64,000 nt of DNA from Bin25 sp965221765. Its GTDB lineage: Bacteria > Bacteroidota > Bacteroidia > Flavobacteriales > Flavobacteriaceae. Both the position numbers and the translations under genes were made by a program. Below the pieces are notes generated by a model. The model saw only the letters and a list, made by a program, of their open reading frames with translations, made no database searches and had not been told where the DNA came from. Location of the stretch: assembly GCA_965221765.1 (NCBI GenBank), contig OZ244911.1:620001-684000 (forward strand), read 5' to 3'. Below are positions 1 through 9,663 of this stretch, piece by piece; position 1 is the first letter of the stretch, and each line of letters begins with the position of its first letter.

Positions 1-2
1 AG

Positions 3-152
3 TCTTCTAGATTTGACTTTCATAAAACCAAACGACCTATTGAGGGTATTTTACAAGGTATTCGAGGGCAGTATTTGCTTTTTAATAACCAACAAGTATT
101 TAATGTTCGACGGCATGAAGGATTTCAGGTCAAGATTGATATTAAAAGTTAA
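3..152 (+). CDS. C-terminal end of a DUF2797-like protein (cut by window start)
   Basis: The frame beginning at base 3 is open from the window edge to a TAA at 150-152 and encodes the last 49 residues of a protein. The tail contains GIRGQYLLFNNQQVFNVRRH followed by EGFQVKI, which resembles the conserved C-terminus of DUF2797 proteins (G-x-K/R-GQYL ... VFN-x-R-x-H-x-G). The function of that family is not established. An overlapping frame starting at base 13 has no recognisable features and is taken to be a shadow. Identification rests on about 30 residues, so confidence is moderate. Confidence 0.55.
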   Translation, partial: SSRFDFHKTKRPIEGILQGIRGQYLLFNNQQVFNVRRHEGFQVKIDIKS

Positions 153-234
153 TCCTAGATTGGTAAACAAAACAAATCCATATAAAGTTTATTTGATGGC
201 TCCATGTTCTTGAAATAACTTTGGAAAGCATCCA

Positions 235-3200
235 TCATTCTTTAGGAAATAATGATTCATCAAATGTTTTGATTAGCCCCCCTTCATGGGGTTCTTCAAT
301 CGAAATTACTTGATAGTTTTGACCTTCAATAGCTCTTCTTGAAGAGACACCAGTAATTAAATTCAGAGCTCTTTTTACCAAAAGATCCTCGGCATCTCCC
401 AATGGTTTTAGTTCTACTAAATTCTCTTTGATTTTATTGAAACTTGAAGGCGTAAACCCATCATATCCATAAGATTCACCTGAAGAATTGGTCACGGATG
501 ATATCACAACATTTAAAACAAAGTTGTGATCCGTATTGAGATCTCCCGATATTCTATGATAATTTCTCGGCGAATCATTATGGTCAAATAAGTACAATGT
601 TGCCAAATGCTTACCAACTGTTTGTTCGCCAATGACTGTCACATTCACATAAGGGGATATTCCACTGATGACAACTTCACTCGCTGAGGCCGTTCTACTA
701 CTAGTAAGAACATAGACATTTGAAACATTCAATTTATTGACAGGCACTGTTTTAGATGAGTCTAAATAATCGATAAAATACTGTTTTTGAGACCCACCAT
801 TAATATTAGAGTTATACTTTGATTGGATAAATACACTTGAAGAACTTTGTCCTGAAATCATTGATGCCAAAGCAACTGCAGTCGATAGATATCCACCTCC
901 ATTATACCTTAAATCCAATATCAAATCCGTAATCGGTTCATCGGCAAATGTTTTAAACACCGTATTTAAACCAGAAACCTCTTGATGAAATTGATAGTAG
1001 GCTAGATACCCGATCTTCTTAGATCCTTTTGAGATGATAGAATGAGCCATGATTGGATTTCTAATTACTCGTAATTGTTTAGAAATGCTGACGGTTCGAT
1101 TCAAATCGACTACTTCAACCGGATTATCCAAATCGACACTAAGTCTCAAGTCCACCATTTTTAGGCTTAGGGTATTGGCGTTTAATAACCGATGGTAATT
1201 GCTAAGAGTGAGTCGCGTGCCATTGACATGAGAAAAAAAATCACCTCTTGAAACTTTTCCATCGGCAGGCGTTCCAGGAAAAGCAAACTGCACAACACCA
1301 ACTAAATTAGAAGAATTACTAGAATACCTTAATAGTTGAAATAGTAGCCCATTGTCAAATCTTGCTGCAGAATGCACACTAGCGATATTGCTTACAGTTG
1401 TTGAATAACTATAAAGATCTCCGCCTCTTTGACCTCTTTTATACAATAAATCGCTAAAAAACCGACTATGATTTGAATTTTGTTTAATAAATCGTTTATA
1501 ATCATCCTCAGGATTAGCTTTTGAATCAGCCAAATTTGGAACATCTCCTTGCCATAAATAATAATGATTCAAGGCCTTCCATACAAAATCACTTCTCTCA
1601 TAGGTTGAAGACTCTAAATCGATATTGACCGGTGGTGGGGGTTTGATTGTGATCTCATATTCGATTTCAAAAACATGATTATCATACGTGACTTTTAAAA
1701 TGATTGTTGCGGTTCCTTTAGATTTTGGAATGATTTGTCCCGTACTAGGATCAACGGTTAGTATTGATGATTTATTGGAGTCTTTTAAACGCCAGCTATA
1801 AGAATCCGCATTGGTGAAAATATCTTGCTCATTTTTAAAATTAAAAGTCAAGCTAGGACTGGATCCTCCCAAAATCACTTCATCATTAGAAGGTTTTCCG
1901 GTGATGGTTAATTCACGAACCTTTATTTCTAAAGAATCTTCAAATGTCAAGCCACCATAGGTTGCCGAAAGCTTGACTTGATAAGTCCCTACAGCATTGG
2001 CTCTAAAGATTCCACTAGAATTTGCCTTGGTCCATCCAATACTTTTGGGCGTTAAATCACTGCCCCCATCATCGCCATTGGTAAATGAATATCCTAATAA
2101 GACATCCTCTCCCACCAAGATTCCCTCGGTAATTTCATTGAGCCTCAGGGTGGGCTGAACAATAGTTATGGCAACAGAAGTGGCTTGAATGTTTTGATTA
2201 TTATAGATGGCTTGGGCAGAAATATTGGCAGTTCCTTTAGATAATGGGGATAATATGCCATTATTAATGTTGGCAACGGATTTATCATCACTAGTCCATG
2301 TAATTTTATACTCGGATTCACTGACTATCTCTCCATATTCATTCCGTAATGTGGCTGATAGCGGTTGGTTCGCCGTACCATTTTGGGGAATAATGATGTT
2401 TTGATTAAAGGAATCCATACCAAAGGTAATATCCGTCATTACTGAAGTAGTAATTGTGGTTGTATAATCTGCTCCTTTGTAGTTAAAACGAGCATTGATG
2501 CGTTTGTCTTTTCCAGGCTTGTTTACTTTGAGTTTCCCTCCTATAAATTCAAAAAAATCAGAACTCCATGAAACTGTGGGGTTTGATGTCGTTGCTTTTT
2601 CATTAGTGAAGCGGACTCCCAAGGTATGGTCGGCTTGCCCCACTTTTAAATCTGGAATATCTTGTATGGTGAATGAAATCACTTCTATCAAACTAGATTG
2701 CTGATATACTTGACCTTTAAACACGGTTTTTACGACTACAGAAGTTGACCCTGCAGATACTGGACTGATTTGACCTTGATGATTGATTATTACAACGTCT
2801 GTATCATAATTCTCATAGGAAATAATTTGACTATTGGTACGATTTGAACTAAATTGATCTGTAAATATTGGATTCAAATCATGCGTATCTCGGTTCAGTT
2901 GCAAAGGGATGTTGGGGCTTGTAATCGTCAATTCAGGTTCTACTTCAACCAAGATGGAGATTTGTTCAGTTAGGCCTTGAACCGTTACTGATATGGTTGT
3001 GCGTCCAGGTGAAATAGCCGTTAACAGATTTAGTTTTTCATTAAAACTTACCACATTCGAATTGCCGATAGACCAAGTCCCATGGGGTTGAGGAGAACTC
3101 GGTTGACCTGTTTGATCTCTATACGTGAAATAAAGGGGAATGCTTTTGCCTTGAAGCAATGTTTGGCTTGATTGAGTAAGTTCTAATTCAGGTTCCACCT

Positions 3201-5478
3201 CCATTTTGACTAAAATCGTATGGGAAGCTACGGGCCCTTGATTTCCGATTTGAACCGTGATGGTCACCTCCCCTTCATGGACGACGGTTAGTATTCCATC
3301 TTTATCGATTTTTAATTTGTCTTCATCATCACTAGTCCAAATGATATTAGATGGTACTCTTCGATTTCCATCTTCATCGGTATATTTAATTTGCAGTTGG
3401 ATGGGATCTGTTTGTAATGTGGATATTTCATTTGGTGGATTGACAATCTCTACCTTTGATTCTTGTTTAACAATCATTGCCCATTCATTTTGAGCCAATA
3501 ACATCCCATTTTGATAAGCCGAGACCGTAATTTTGACTTGATCGGGTTTTAAAGGGGTCATCATCCCACTAGAATCAATTTCTAAGGCTTCAGAATTACT
3601 ACTTTCCCATTCAACCGCCTCTAGCGTCACCGTATTTCCTTTCTCATCAATAAAACGATATCCTAATTGAATTGGCCCTTGTGTGGTTCGAATGACCTCT
3701 ATGGGGGTTTCATTTGGAAATTCAAAATGAATGACTGGATTTTGCTCCACGATGATTTCTTGAGTTTTTCTCATATAATCTTTCCCATCATCAGAAATTA
3801 TTAACGTCAAATAGACCGATCCTGGTTTATTCAACGTGAAATTGCCTTGACAATCAATAATTAAAACCTCCGTATTGCTACTTTTCCAACAAAAAGAATC
3901 GGGTATTTCTTCAAAGCCCTTTTCATTGGTAAATTCAAAGTCTCCAATTTGCATCGGCTTGCTCCCATCAATTCTAAGATGGTGAGCAATAGAGGGTACT
4001 ACCACGACTGCTTGTTGACTGATTTCAATTTCTATTTGATCTTTATATTGTTTTCCTTTAAAATCAAAAGTGACCGAAACCGTAACAATCCCTACTTTTT
4101 GGGGCATTAATTTCCCCGTGGTTTGTTCAATTTCTAAAATCTCTTGGTCATTACTTTTCCATTGAATACGCCCTACACTCGCATCAATTACCTGACCCAT
4201 GGCATCAATATATTGAACTTTTAACGGATTTAAATTTTGGTTTTCAATTTTTATCTCGGTATTGGTATTGATAATCTCCAAGGAAGGTTCTTGAATAATT
4301 TCAATTTCAATCTCTTCTGAATATGGTACTCCATCCAGTTCAAAGACCACCCTTATGACGGCTATTCCAGGTTTTATAGGATTTAAATGTCCATGATCCG
4401 AAACAATTTCTAAAATCTCTCGATGGCGACTCTCCCACAGAATCTTGCCATTATTAGGATCGATATTTTGACCTTTTTGATTGATAAACTCAATAGATAA
4501 CGGGATTAAATCTTTATTTCCAATTTTCACCGCTGAATTAGAATTGATAATTTCTAAGACGGGTTCTTGTAGAACTTCAATTTCGATTTCTTTTGAATAT
4601 TGTTCTTCATCGATTTCAAAGATTACTTTCACAATGACTGTTCCTGGTTTTATTGGATTTAACTGACCTGTTTGAGAATCAATGATTAAAATTTCTTGGT
4701 CGCTACTCTCCCATCGTATTGTACTGGTATTGGTATCAATCGATTGCCCTTTTTTATTAATATACTGAACTCTTAAAGGTTCTATCCCCTTACTCTCTAT
4801 TTTTATCTCGGTATTGGGATTGATGATTTCCAAGGAGGGTTCTTGGATGACTTCAACTTCAATAGAAGATTGATAATCTTTATTTTCATGCGTTACCGTC
4901 AAATAGACCTTTGTTGTTCCAGGCTTTAAGGGCTGAATAACTCCGTTCTCATTGATGCTGAGAATAGGTTCTTCTGTCGAATCCACATTCCAAATGATCT
5001 TTGAGGGCGTCAATTTGGTATTGATTTGATCAACTAGTTGAAAACTCAGTATTGTTGGAATCGGGGCCCCAATCAAAACTGGCAAATCGCCAGTGCTACT
5101 AATGTTTAAGAAGCCTTCAATGAGAACACTAGCGGTAAATTCTTGTTTTAGGATTGCCCCATAATGAGTAATAACACTCGCAGTAATGACTGCCGTTCCT
5201 GGTTTTAGAGGGGTTAATTTTCCCGATTGGGCATCAACCGAAATAACCAAGGGATTAGAACTCACCCAAGTTATAGCCCTTTGGGTATTGATTTTTCCTG
5301 TCTGGTCATAATACTGAACCTGTAAGATTGGTGATTGACCAATATTTAAAACCTGTTCTTTAGGTGATATGGCCCTTAATTCTGAATCAATGATTGGAAT
5401 CTCTTCTTCTTGACAAGCAAAAATCAAAAAGACAAAAAATACCGTTGTAAAAACAAAATTTAATCGCCAACCAATCAA
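235..5478 (-). CDS. Giant lipoprotein with ~14 Ig-like (BIG2-type) repeats and a C-terminal S41 peptidase
   Basis: This 1,747-residue protein starts with a lipoprotein signal (hydrophobic run ending LIFAC, Cys22 as lipidation site). Residues ~30 to ~1320 are about 14 tandem ~90-residue units, each with a W-x-S-x-N/D strand followed by G-x-L-x-P-x-K-P-G and a final beta strand, typical of bacterial Ig-like BIG2 domains. Units 3-5 are especially alike (each starts LEIIN), which suggests recent duplication. The C-terminal ~430 residues hold a PDZ-like segment and an S41 (C-terminal processing protease) fold: LDLRYNGGGY, a nucleophile serine region TSSRTASASE and the general-base lysine in GEQTVGKH. 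It is probably a surface-anchored stalk presenting a protease. It follows rluF on the same strand after a 125-base gap. The substrate cannot be told from the sequence. Confidence 0.85.
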   Translation of the reverse strand: MIGWRLNFVFTTVFFVFLIFACQEEEIPIIDSELRAISPKEQVLNIGQSPILQVQYYDQTGKINTQRAITWVSSNPLVISVDAQSGKLTPLKPGTAVITASVITHYGAILKQEFTASVLIEGFLNISSTGDLPVLIGAPIPTILSFQLVDQINTKLTPSKIIWNVDSTEEPILSINENGVIQPLKPGTTKVYLTVTHENKDYQSSIEVEVIQEPSLEIINPNTEIKIESKGIEPLRVQYINKKGQSIDTNTSTIRWESSDQEILIIDSQTGQLNPIKPGTVIVKVIFEIDEEQYSKEIEIEVLQEPVLEIINSNSAVKIGNKDLIPLSIEFINQKGQNIDPNNGKILWESRHREILEIVSDHGHLNPIKPGIAVIRVVFELDGVPYSEEIEIEIIQEPSLEIINTNTEIKIENQNLNPLKVQYIDAMGQVIDASVGRIQWKSNDQEILEIEQTTGKLMPQKVGIVTVSVTFDFKGKQYKDQIEIEISQQAVVVVPSIAHHLRIDGSKPMQIGDFEFTNEKGFEEIPDSFCWKSSNTEVLIIDCQGNFTLNKPGSVYLTLIISDDGKDYMRKTQEIIVEQNPVIHFEFPNETPIEVIRTTQGPIQLGYRFIDEKGNTVTLEAVEWESSNSEALEIDSSGMMTPLKPDQVKITVSAYQNGMLLAQNEWAMIVKQESKVEIVNPPNEISTLQTDPIQLQIKYTDEDGNRRVPSNIIWTSDDEDKLKIDKDGILTVVHEGEVTITVQIGNQGPVASHTILVKMEVEPELELTQSSQTLLQGKSIPLYFTYRDQTGQPSSPQPHGTWSIGNSNVVSFNEKLNLLTAISPGRTTISVTVQGLTEQISILVEVEPELTITSPNIPLQLNRDTHDLNPIFTDQFSSNRTNSQIISYENYDTDVVIINHQGQISPVSAGSTSVVVKTVFKGQVYQQSSLIEVISFTIQDIPDLKVGQADHTLGVRFTNEKATTSNPTVSWSSDFFEFIGGKLKVNKPGKDKRINARFNYKGADYTTTITTSVMTDITFGMDSFNQNIIIPQNGTANQPLSATLRNEYGEIVSESEYKITWTSDDKSVANINNGILSPLSKGTANISAQAIYNNQNIQATSVAITIVQPTLRLNEITEGILVGEDVLLGYSFTNGDDGGSDLTPKSIGWTKANSSGIFRANAVGTYQVKLSATYGGLTFEDSLEIKVRELTITGKPSNDEVILGGSSPSLTFNFKNEQDIFTNADSYSWRLKDSNKSSILTVDPSTGQIIPKSKGTATIILKVTYDNHVFEIEYEITIKPPPPVNIDLESSTYERSDFVWKALNHYYLWQGDVPNLADSKANPEDDYKRFIKQNSNHSRFFSDLLYKRGQRGGDLYSYSTTVSNIASVHSAARFDNGLLFQLLRYSSNSSNLVGVVQFAFPGTPADGKVSRGDFFSHVNGTRLTLSNYHRLLNANTLSLKMVDLRLSVDLDNPVEVVDLNRTVSISKQLRVIRNPIMAHSIISKGSKKIGYLAYYQFHQEVSGLNTVFKTFADEPITDLILDLRYNGGGYLSTAVALASMISGQSSSSVFIQSKYNSNINGGSQKQYFIDYLDSSKTVPVNKLNVSNVYVLTSSRTASASEVVISGISPYVNVTVIGEQTVGKHLATLYLFDHNDSPRNYHRISGDLNTDHNFVLNVVISSVTNSSGESYGYDGFTPSSFNKIKENLVELKPLGDAEDLLVKRALNLITGVSSRRAIEGQNYQVISIEEPHEGGLIKTFDESLFPKE

Positions 5479-5603
5479 AACACCATCGCTTTGAATGCTG
5501 CAAAGATATGAGATTTAATCCCTAAAAGGCGTTTAAACCAAACGTTATTGAAGAATGAAATTCTTTTTAATGCGCTCCTTTGGTTTCGTATTTTCTGTCA
5601 ATT

Positions 5604-6314
5604 TTATTCGAAAAATGGCTGCATGTCAATTGGCGTCAATTTTCGATATTTTCCCAATGGCATATCCAGTATAATATGATGAATTCTGACTCTCTGTAGA
5701 AAAATCACTCGATATTCTAAAAATTGGCACATTCTTCGAATTTGTCGATTGAGCCCTTGCTTTAAAATGATTCGAAACGCCATATTCGACAGTTGTTCTA
5801 CACGACATTGTTGGGTAGTGGTATTCAAAATGGGTACGCCGCTTGACATTTTTTTGATAAACTCTGAGCTGATGGGTCGATGGACTCTAACGAGATATTC
5901 TTTTTCGATTTGATGTTGTGTTCTAAGGATTTTATTGACCACCGATCCATCATCGGTCAACAGAATTAATCCTTGGCTATTTTTATCCAATCGACCGATG
6001 GGAAAAATTCGTTTGGGATAGTTGATATAATCGATGATATTGTATTTTTCTTTTTCAGAATCGGTGGTAGATATAATTCCTTTGGGCTTATTAAAAGCTA
6101 AATAGGTATTTATTTTCGGCTTGGACTTTATAAGGGTACTATCGAGAAAAATCTTATCCGTTGGCAAAACCTTTTGGCCCAGGAATGCTTTTCTCCCATT
6201 GACCATCACCCGACCTTGTTGGATCAATTGATCTGCTTTTCTTCGAGAACATCCCCCATACTGACTGAGAAATCTATTGAGACGAATCGCCTCTTGGGCT
6301 ATGGTATTTTTCAA
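5604..6314 (-). CDS. rluF: RluF/RsuA-family 23S rRNA pseudouridine synthase
   Basis: The 236-residue protein has an N-terminal S4 RNA-binding domain (about residues 10-55, RLNRFLSQYGGCSRRKADQL) and the RsuA/RluB/E/F catalytic domain, with the nucleophile aspartate in GRLDKNSQG (Asp110) and the downstream motif LNRQIRRMC. The C-terminal layout fits RluF, which converts a uridine near position 2604 of 23S rRNA to pseudouridine. It lies two bases downstream of yhhQ, so sppA-yhhQ-rluF probably form one transcript. The subfamily assignment (RluF against RluB/E) is less sure than the family. Confidence 0.8.
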   Translation of the reverse strand: MKNTIAQEAIRLNRFLSQYGGCSRRKADQLIQQGRVMVNGRKAFLGQKVLPTDKIFLDSTLIKSKPKINTYLAFNKPKGIISTTDSEKEKYNIIDYINYPKRIFPIGRLDKNSQGLILLTDDGSVVNKILRTQHQIEKEYLVRVHRPISSEFIKKMSSGVPILNTTTQQCRVEQLSNMAFRIILKQGLNRQIRRMCQFLEYRVIFLQRVRIHHIILDMPLGKYRKLTPIDMQPFFE

Positions 6315-6316
6315 AA

Positions 6317-7027
6317 TTATATTTCAATAATCTCTTGTCTTCCCAAACCATAACGTTTGCGATACCACATCACGATGAGATAGATTATCGGCGTATCCAC
6401 CATAGCGATGATGACTTTAAAAATAAAACCTGAAAGAATCAGTCCCCAGGCCATGGACCAAGGCAAAATACCAAAGACAGCAAATAAGGAAATGACTACG
6501 GTGGTATCAACAAATTGTGAAGTGACGGTTGAAAAGTTATTTCGAAGCCATAAAAAGCGGCCTTTGGTTAATTTTTTCAAAAAATGATATAAATTAATGT
6601 CCAACGTCTGGGCTAAAAAATAGGCCGTCATCGAACCAATAATCGCTAATGGCGTAGCGGCAAACACTCTTGAAAACGTATCATTATCGATTGGTGAATC
6701 CGCCATGATGGGCAATCCCAATGATATATAAATGATGAGTAATGAAAATATGGAAGCAAAGATGCCCGCCAAAACCATTTCAGACGCTTTTTTCTTTCCA
6801 TAAATTTCAGAGATTACATCTGTAATCAAAAAGGTTATCGGATAGGGTAAAATCCCGACTGATAATTCAAATAGGCGAACCCCTGCGATATGAATTTCAA
6901 AAGGAAAAGGGTACCAATAAAAAAATTTTTGAATAATCAAATTAGAAACCACCAAAGAGCAGATAAACAATCCAGTGAAATATAGATAAATTCGAAAGTG
7001 AAATGTTCGATTAATAGGTTTTTTCAT
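6317..7027 (-). CDS. yhhQ: Queuosine-precursor transporter, YhhQ/VUT family
   Basis: A 236-residue integral membrane protein with about six hydrophobic segments. It carries the family pattern: an early SNLIIQKFF segment, the loop PITFLITDVISEIYGKKKA, and a late SQFVDTTVVI segment (family form SQ-x-x-D-T). YhhQ proteins import queuosine precursors (preQ0/preQ1) across the inner membrane. A QueE gene for 7-deazaguanine synthesis occurs at 46.0-46.7 kb, so the organism appears able both to make and to salvage the precursor. The start codon directly abuts the sppA stop, which supports co-transcription with sppA. Confidence 0.85.
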   Translation of the reverse strand: MKKPINRTFHFRIYLYFTGLFICSLVVSNLIIQKFFYWYPFPFEIHIAGVRLFELSVGILPYPITFLITDVISEIYGKKKASEMVLAGIFASIFSLLIIYISLGLPIMADSPIDNDTFSRVFAATPLAIIGSMTAYFLAQTLDINLYHFLKKLTKGRFLWLRNNFSTVTSQFVDTTVVISLFAVFGILPWSMAWGLILSGFIFKVIIAMVDTPIIYLIVMWYRKRYGLGRQEIIEI

Positions 7028-8812
7028 TTACCTCAATTGGATATGAAAAGGCAAAATCGCTTGTAGTCCGTCCTGAACCAATTGCAATTTTTCTAATTCA
7101 TCCATTAACTGATTGGTCATTGCTGTATGAATCCATGGTGCTTGAGAAGTTTTGGATTGATAGGTACCTTGTAATGCATTTAAATAACTTTCCCAGCTGC
7201 TTTCAAAGCGCGGGTATTCCGTAATCGAATACTCCGTGAGATTGGCCAATGTTGCTGCTTTTTCTATCGCTAGTGATAAATCACCATGAGCATCGATAAG
7301 TCCTTTTTCCAAGGCTTGTTTTCCAGACCAAACCCTTCCTTGAGCGATTTCTTCTACTTGGTCTAAGGTCATCCTTCTTCCCTGTGCGACGCGTTCTTTG
7401 AATATCGTATAAATTTTATCTATTTCTTTGACTTGCACTGACCGAAATCCTGGCTGAATTCCTTCAAATAGACTATAATCTAGTGCATGATCATGGGTGG
7501 TGACATGCTGAGCATTGATGCCTATGTCATCAAAAAAATCTTTAGCATTGAGAAGGCTAAAAACCACGCCGATGGAGCCTGTAATGGTTTTTGGATCTGC
7601 AATGATTTGATCAGCCCCTGTCGCCATATAATAGCCTCCTGAAGCCGCCATATCGCCCATTGAAACCACCACGGGTTTTTCTTCTTTTACATCTTCAACA
7701 CATTGCCAAATGATTTCTGAGGCTAAGGCCGATCCGCCAGGGGAGTTAATCCGCAAGACTACCCCCTTGACCGATTTTCGATTTTTGATGTTTCTAAGCG
7801 TTTTACAGATGGACCGACTGCCGATGGTTCCTTCAAAAGCATCATCTCCAAGAAGGATGATTCCTTGAGCATAGACCACCGCAATCCGATGATCCGCACT
7901 CATCGAACGTGTTCGATTCAGATGACTGCTCTCATTGAGGGAGACTTTTTCAATGGCATCATCTAGTTGAAGGCCTAGTTTTTCTTTAACCAAGAGATCA
8001 AAATCTTCTTTATTAACCAGCGTATCGACCAATCCCAAGGCAAGAGCTTCTTGCACAATACCCGCTTCTAGATTATGCGCTATTTGATCGATCCGATGTT
8101 CTGTTAGATTTCGAGAAGTGGCAATCTCTTCTCGAAGCCCATGCCATATATCAAACAGTAATTCACTGAGTTGAGTTCGGTTTTCTGGACTCATTTGATT
8201 GTTCAGATAAGGCTCTCCTGCACTTTTATAACGACCATTACGAATGACTTCCATACGAATGCCATATTTATCCTGAATATCTTTATAATACAATACTTCA
8301 GCTACCAACCCTTTGAATGAAAAGATACCCATGGGATGGACTGCCAATGTATCGGCCACCGATGAAAGATAATATCCTCTTTGGGTATAAAATTCATCAT
8401 AAGCATAGATGAATTTACCACTCGATTTGAAGTCCTCTAAAGCATCTCTTATGCTTGCCACTTGGGTCCATCCTGCTTGGGGTAGTCCTGCTTTTAAGAC
8501 TATTCCTTTGATGCGATCATCATCTCGGGCTCTTTCAATAGCATCGGTTACTTTATTGAGTCCCACTTGACCAAAATCCAATCCCAATAGATCCATGAGT
8601 TCTTCTTCAATGGGTGAAGTACGATCTCGAATCATCTTGTTGAGATTTAAGTTTAAAATACTATTATCCTCAATATTTGATGTTGTATCACTAGGTGACA
8701 ACGAAACAAATGCCGAAATAGCACCCAAAACAAAGAGAAAAACAACAAAAAGCAACAAAAAAGCTGTGATAACGCCAAAAAATGAAGCAAGGAAAACCCG
8801 AAAAAAATTCAT
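7028..8812 (-). CDS. sppA: Signal peptide peptidase SppA, 67-kDa (two-domain) type
   Basis: The 594-residue protein has one N-terminal membrane segment (residues ~8-35) followed by two tandem S49 protease domains, as in the long SppA form. The general-base lysine lies in GRYKSAGEPYL (Lys196) in the first domain and the nucleophile serine in GDMAASGGYY (Ser391) in the second, matching the Lys/Ser dyad split across the two halves. It degrades leftover signal peptides in the membrane. It is the first gene of a tight minus-strand run, sppA-yhhQ-rluF. Confidence 0.92.
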   Translation of the reverse strand: MNFFRVFLASFFGVITAFLLLFVVFLFVLGAISAFVSLSPSDTTSNIEDNSILNLNLNKMIRDRTSPIEEELMDLLGLDFGQVGLNKVTDAIERARDDDRIKGIVLKAGLPQAGWTQVASIRDALEDFKSSGKFIYAYDEFYTQRGYYLSSVADTLAVHPMGIFSFKGLVAEVLYYKDIQDKYGIRMEVIRNGRYKSAGEPYLNNQMSPENRTQLSELLFDIWHGLREEIATSRNLTEHRIDQIAHNLEAGIVQEALALGLVDTLVNKEDFDLLVKEKLGLQLDDAIEKVSLNESSHLNRTRSMSADHRIAVVYAQGIILLGDDAFEGTIGSRSICKTLRNIKNRKSVKGVVLRINSPGGSALASEIIWQCVEDVKEEKPVVVSMGDMAASGGYYMATGADQIIADPKTITGSIGVVFSLLNAKDFFDDIGINAQHVTTHDHALDYSLFEGIQPGFRSVQVKEIDKIYTIFKERVAQGRRMTLDQVEEIAQGRVWSGKQALEKGLIDAHGDLSLAIEKAATLANLTEYSITEYPRFESSWESYLNALQGTYQSKTSQAPWIHTAMTNQLMDELEKLQLVQDGLQAILPFHIQLR

Positions 8813-8933
8813 GAACTTATATTGGGACGCAAAAGTAAACGATATCTACCTTTCCCATGGTATCCAAACTTTGGCTTGATACACATCAAGCGGTCAAAAA
8901 CAACGAATTAATCAGTTAGTTTTCACTATGAAA

Positions 8934-9053
8934 TCATTCTTCAAATGCTTGTTCAAAAAGCTCCAAAACATCATCTAAGACTAACTGGTGTTTTACATTT
9001 CTAGCCTGAATCTTAGCAATCTGAAGTGATTCTAATGCAAAAAGGCTCTGGTT
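8934..9053 (-). pseudogene. Short open remnant, unrecognised
   Basis: Within the 463-base gap upstream of sppA, the minus strand is open for 39 codons from an in-frame TGA to a TGA at 8934-8936, without any start codon. It would encode an amphipathic helical tail ending VLDDVLELFEQAFEE. The coding-like composition and lack of a start suggest the end of a decayed gene. I do not recognise the family. The rest of 8813-9275 shows no supported feature. Confidence 0.25.
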
Positions 9054-9275
9054 TCATTCATTGAAACGTTTCTACTGTCATGATGTGGTGTTTTCTAAAA
9101 TGTTATGAGAGAACATAGGGTATAAAAGATCCATAATCAATAGAATAAGTAAAACAAATCGAAAAAAACGAAATATCAAACTGAATAAGAAGTAATTACG
9201 ATTCAAAGACAACTATACCGTCAAAGTCATGTAGATACACAAGAACATCCAATCTCCTTGATTTTGAAAAGTAAT

Positions 9276-9593
9276 TCAATTTTCATCATCGCCATCGTCA
9301 ACTTCCTTGGTGTCTTCATTTTCCTGATTTGGATTTTTACCCCCTCTCAACTTTTTCATACGAAATTCATGTTCCTTACGTTCCCACTCGTGCTTTTCTT
9401 CATTTCTTTTCTCTTGTGCCTTTTCACGTTTGTCTTTACGATCGTCTTTGATACTTTTTATAACACTAAAAACAATTAATACAGTCAAAGAGGCTACGGG
9501 AATCACCCAATCACTAAATAAATAAGCAGACACAATCGTTATCATGCTCAATCCAATGATCTCTAAAAATCCAACATCGACTGTTCGATTCAT
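9276..9593 (-). CDS. Small membrane protein with charged C-terminal tail
   Basis: A 105-residue protein with two adjacent hydrophobic segments (about residues 9-28 and 30-47, the second being VASLTVLIVFSVI) followed by a highly charged, probably coiled-coil tail rich in Lys, Glu and Asp and ending in an acidic stretch. The layout, membrane hairpin then cytoplasmic charged tail, is common in small phage-like or stress-related proteins, but I do not recognise a family. It is isolated between the sppA operon and a TnpB remnant, so it may be part of the accessory region. Confidence 0.5.
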   Translation of the reverse strand: MNRTVDVGFLEIIGLSMITIVSAYLFSDWVIPVASLTVLIVFSVIKSIKDDRKDKREKAQEKRNEEKHEWERKEHEFRMKKLRGGKNPNQENEDTKEVDDGDDEN

Positions 9594-9663
9594 ATCACGA
9601 AATTAAACTTTTTTCATTTTTAACTCATATTTTCTTATTGTTTCTTGTCATACCCATGAAATG

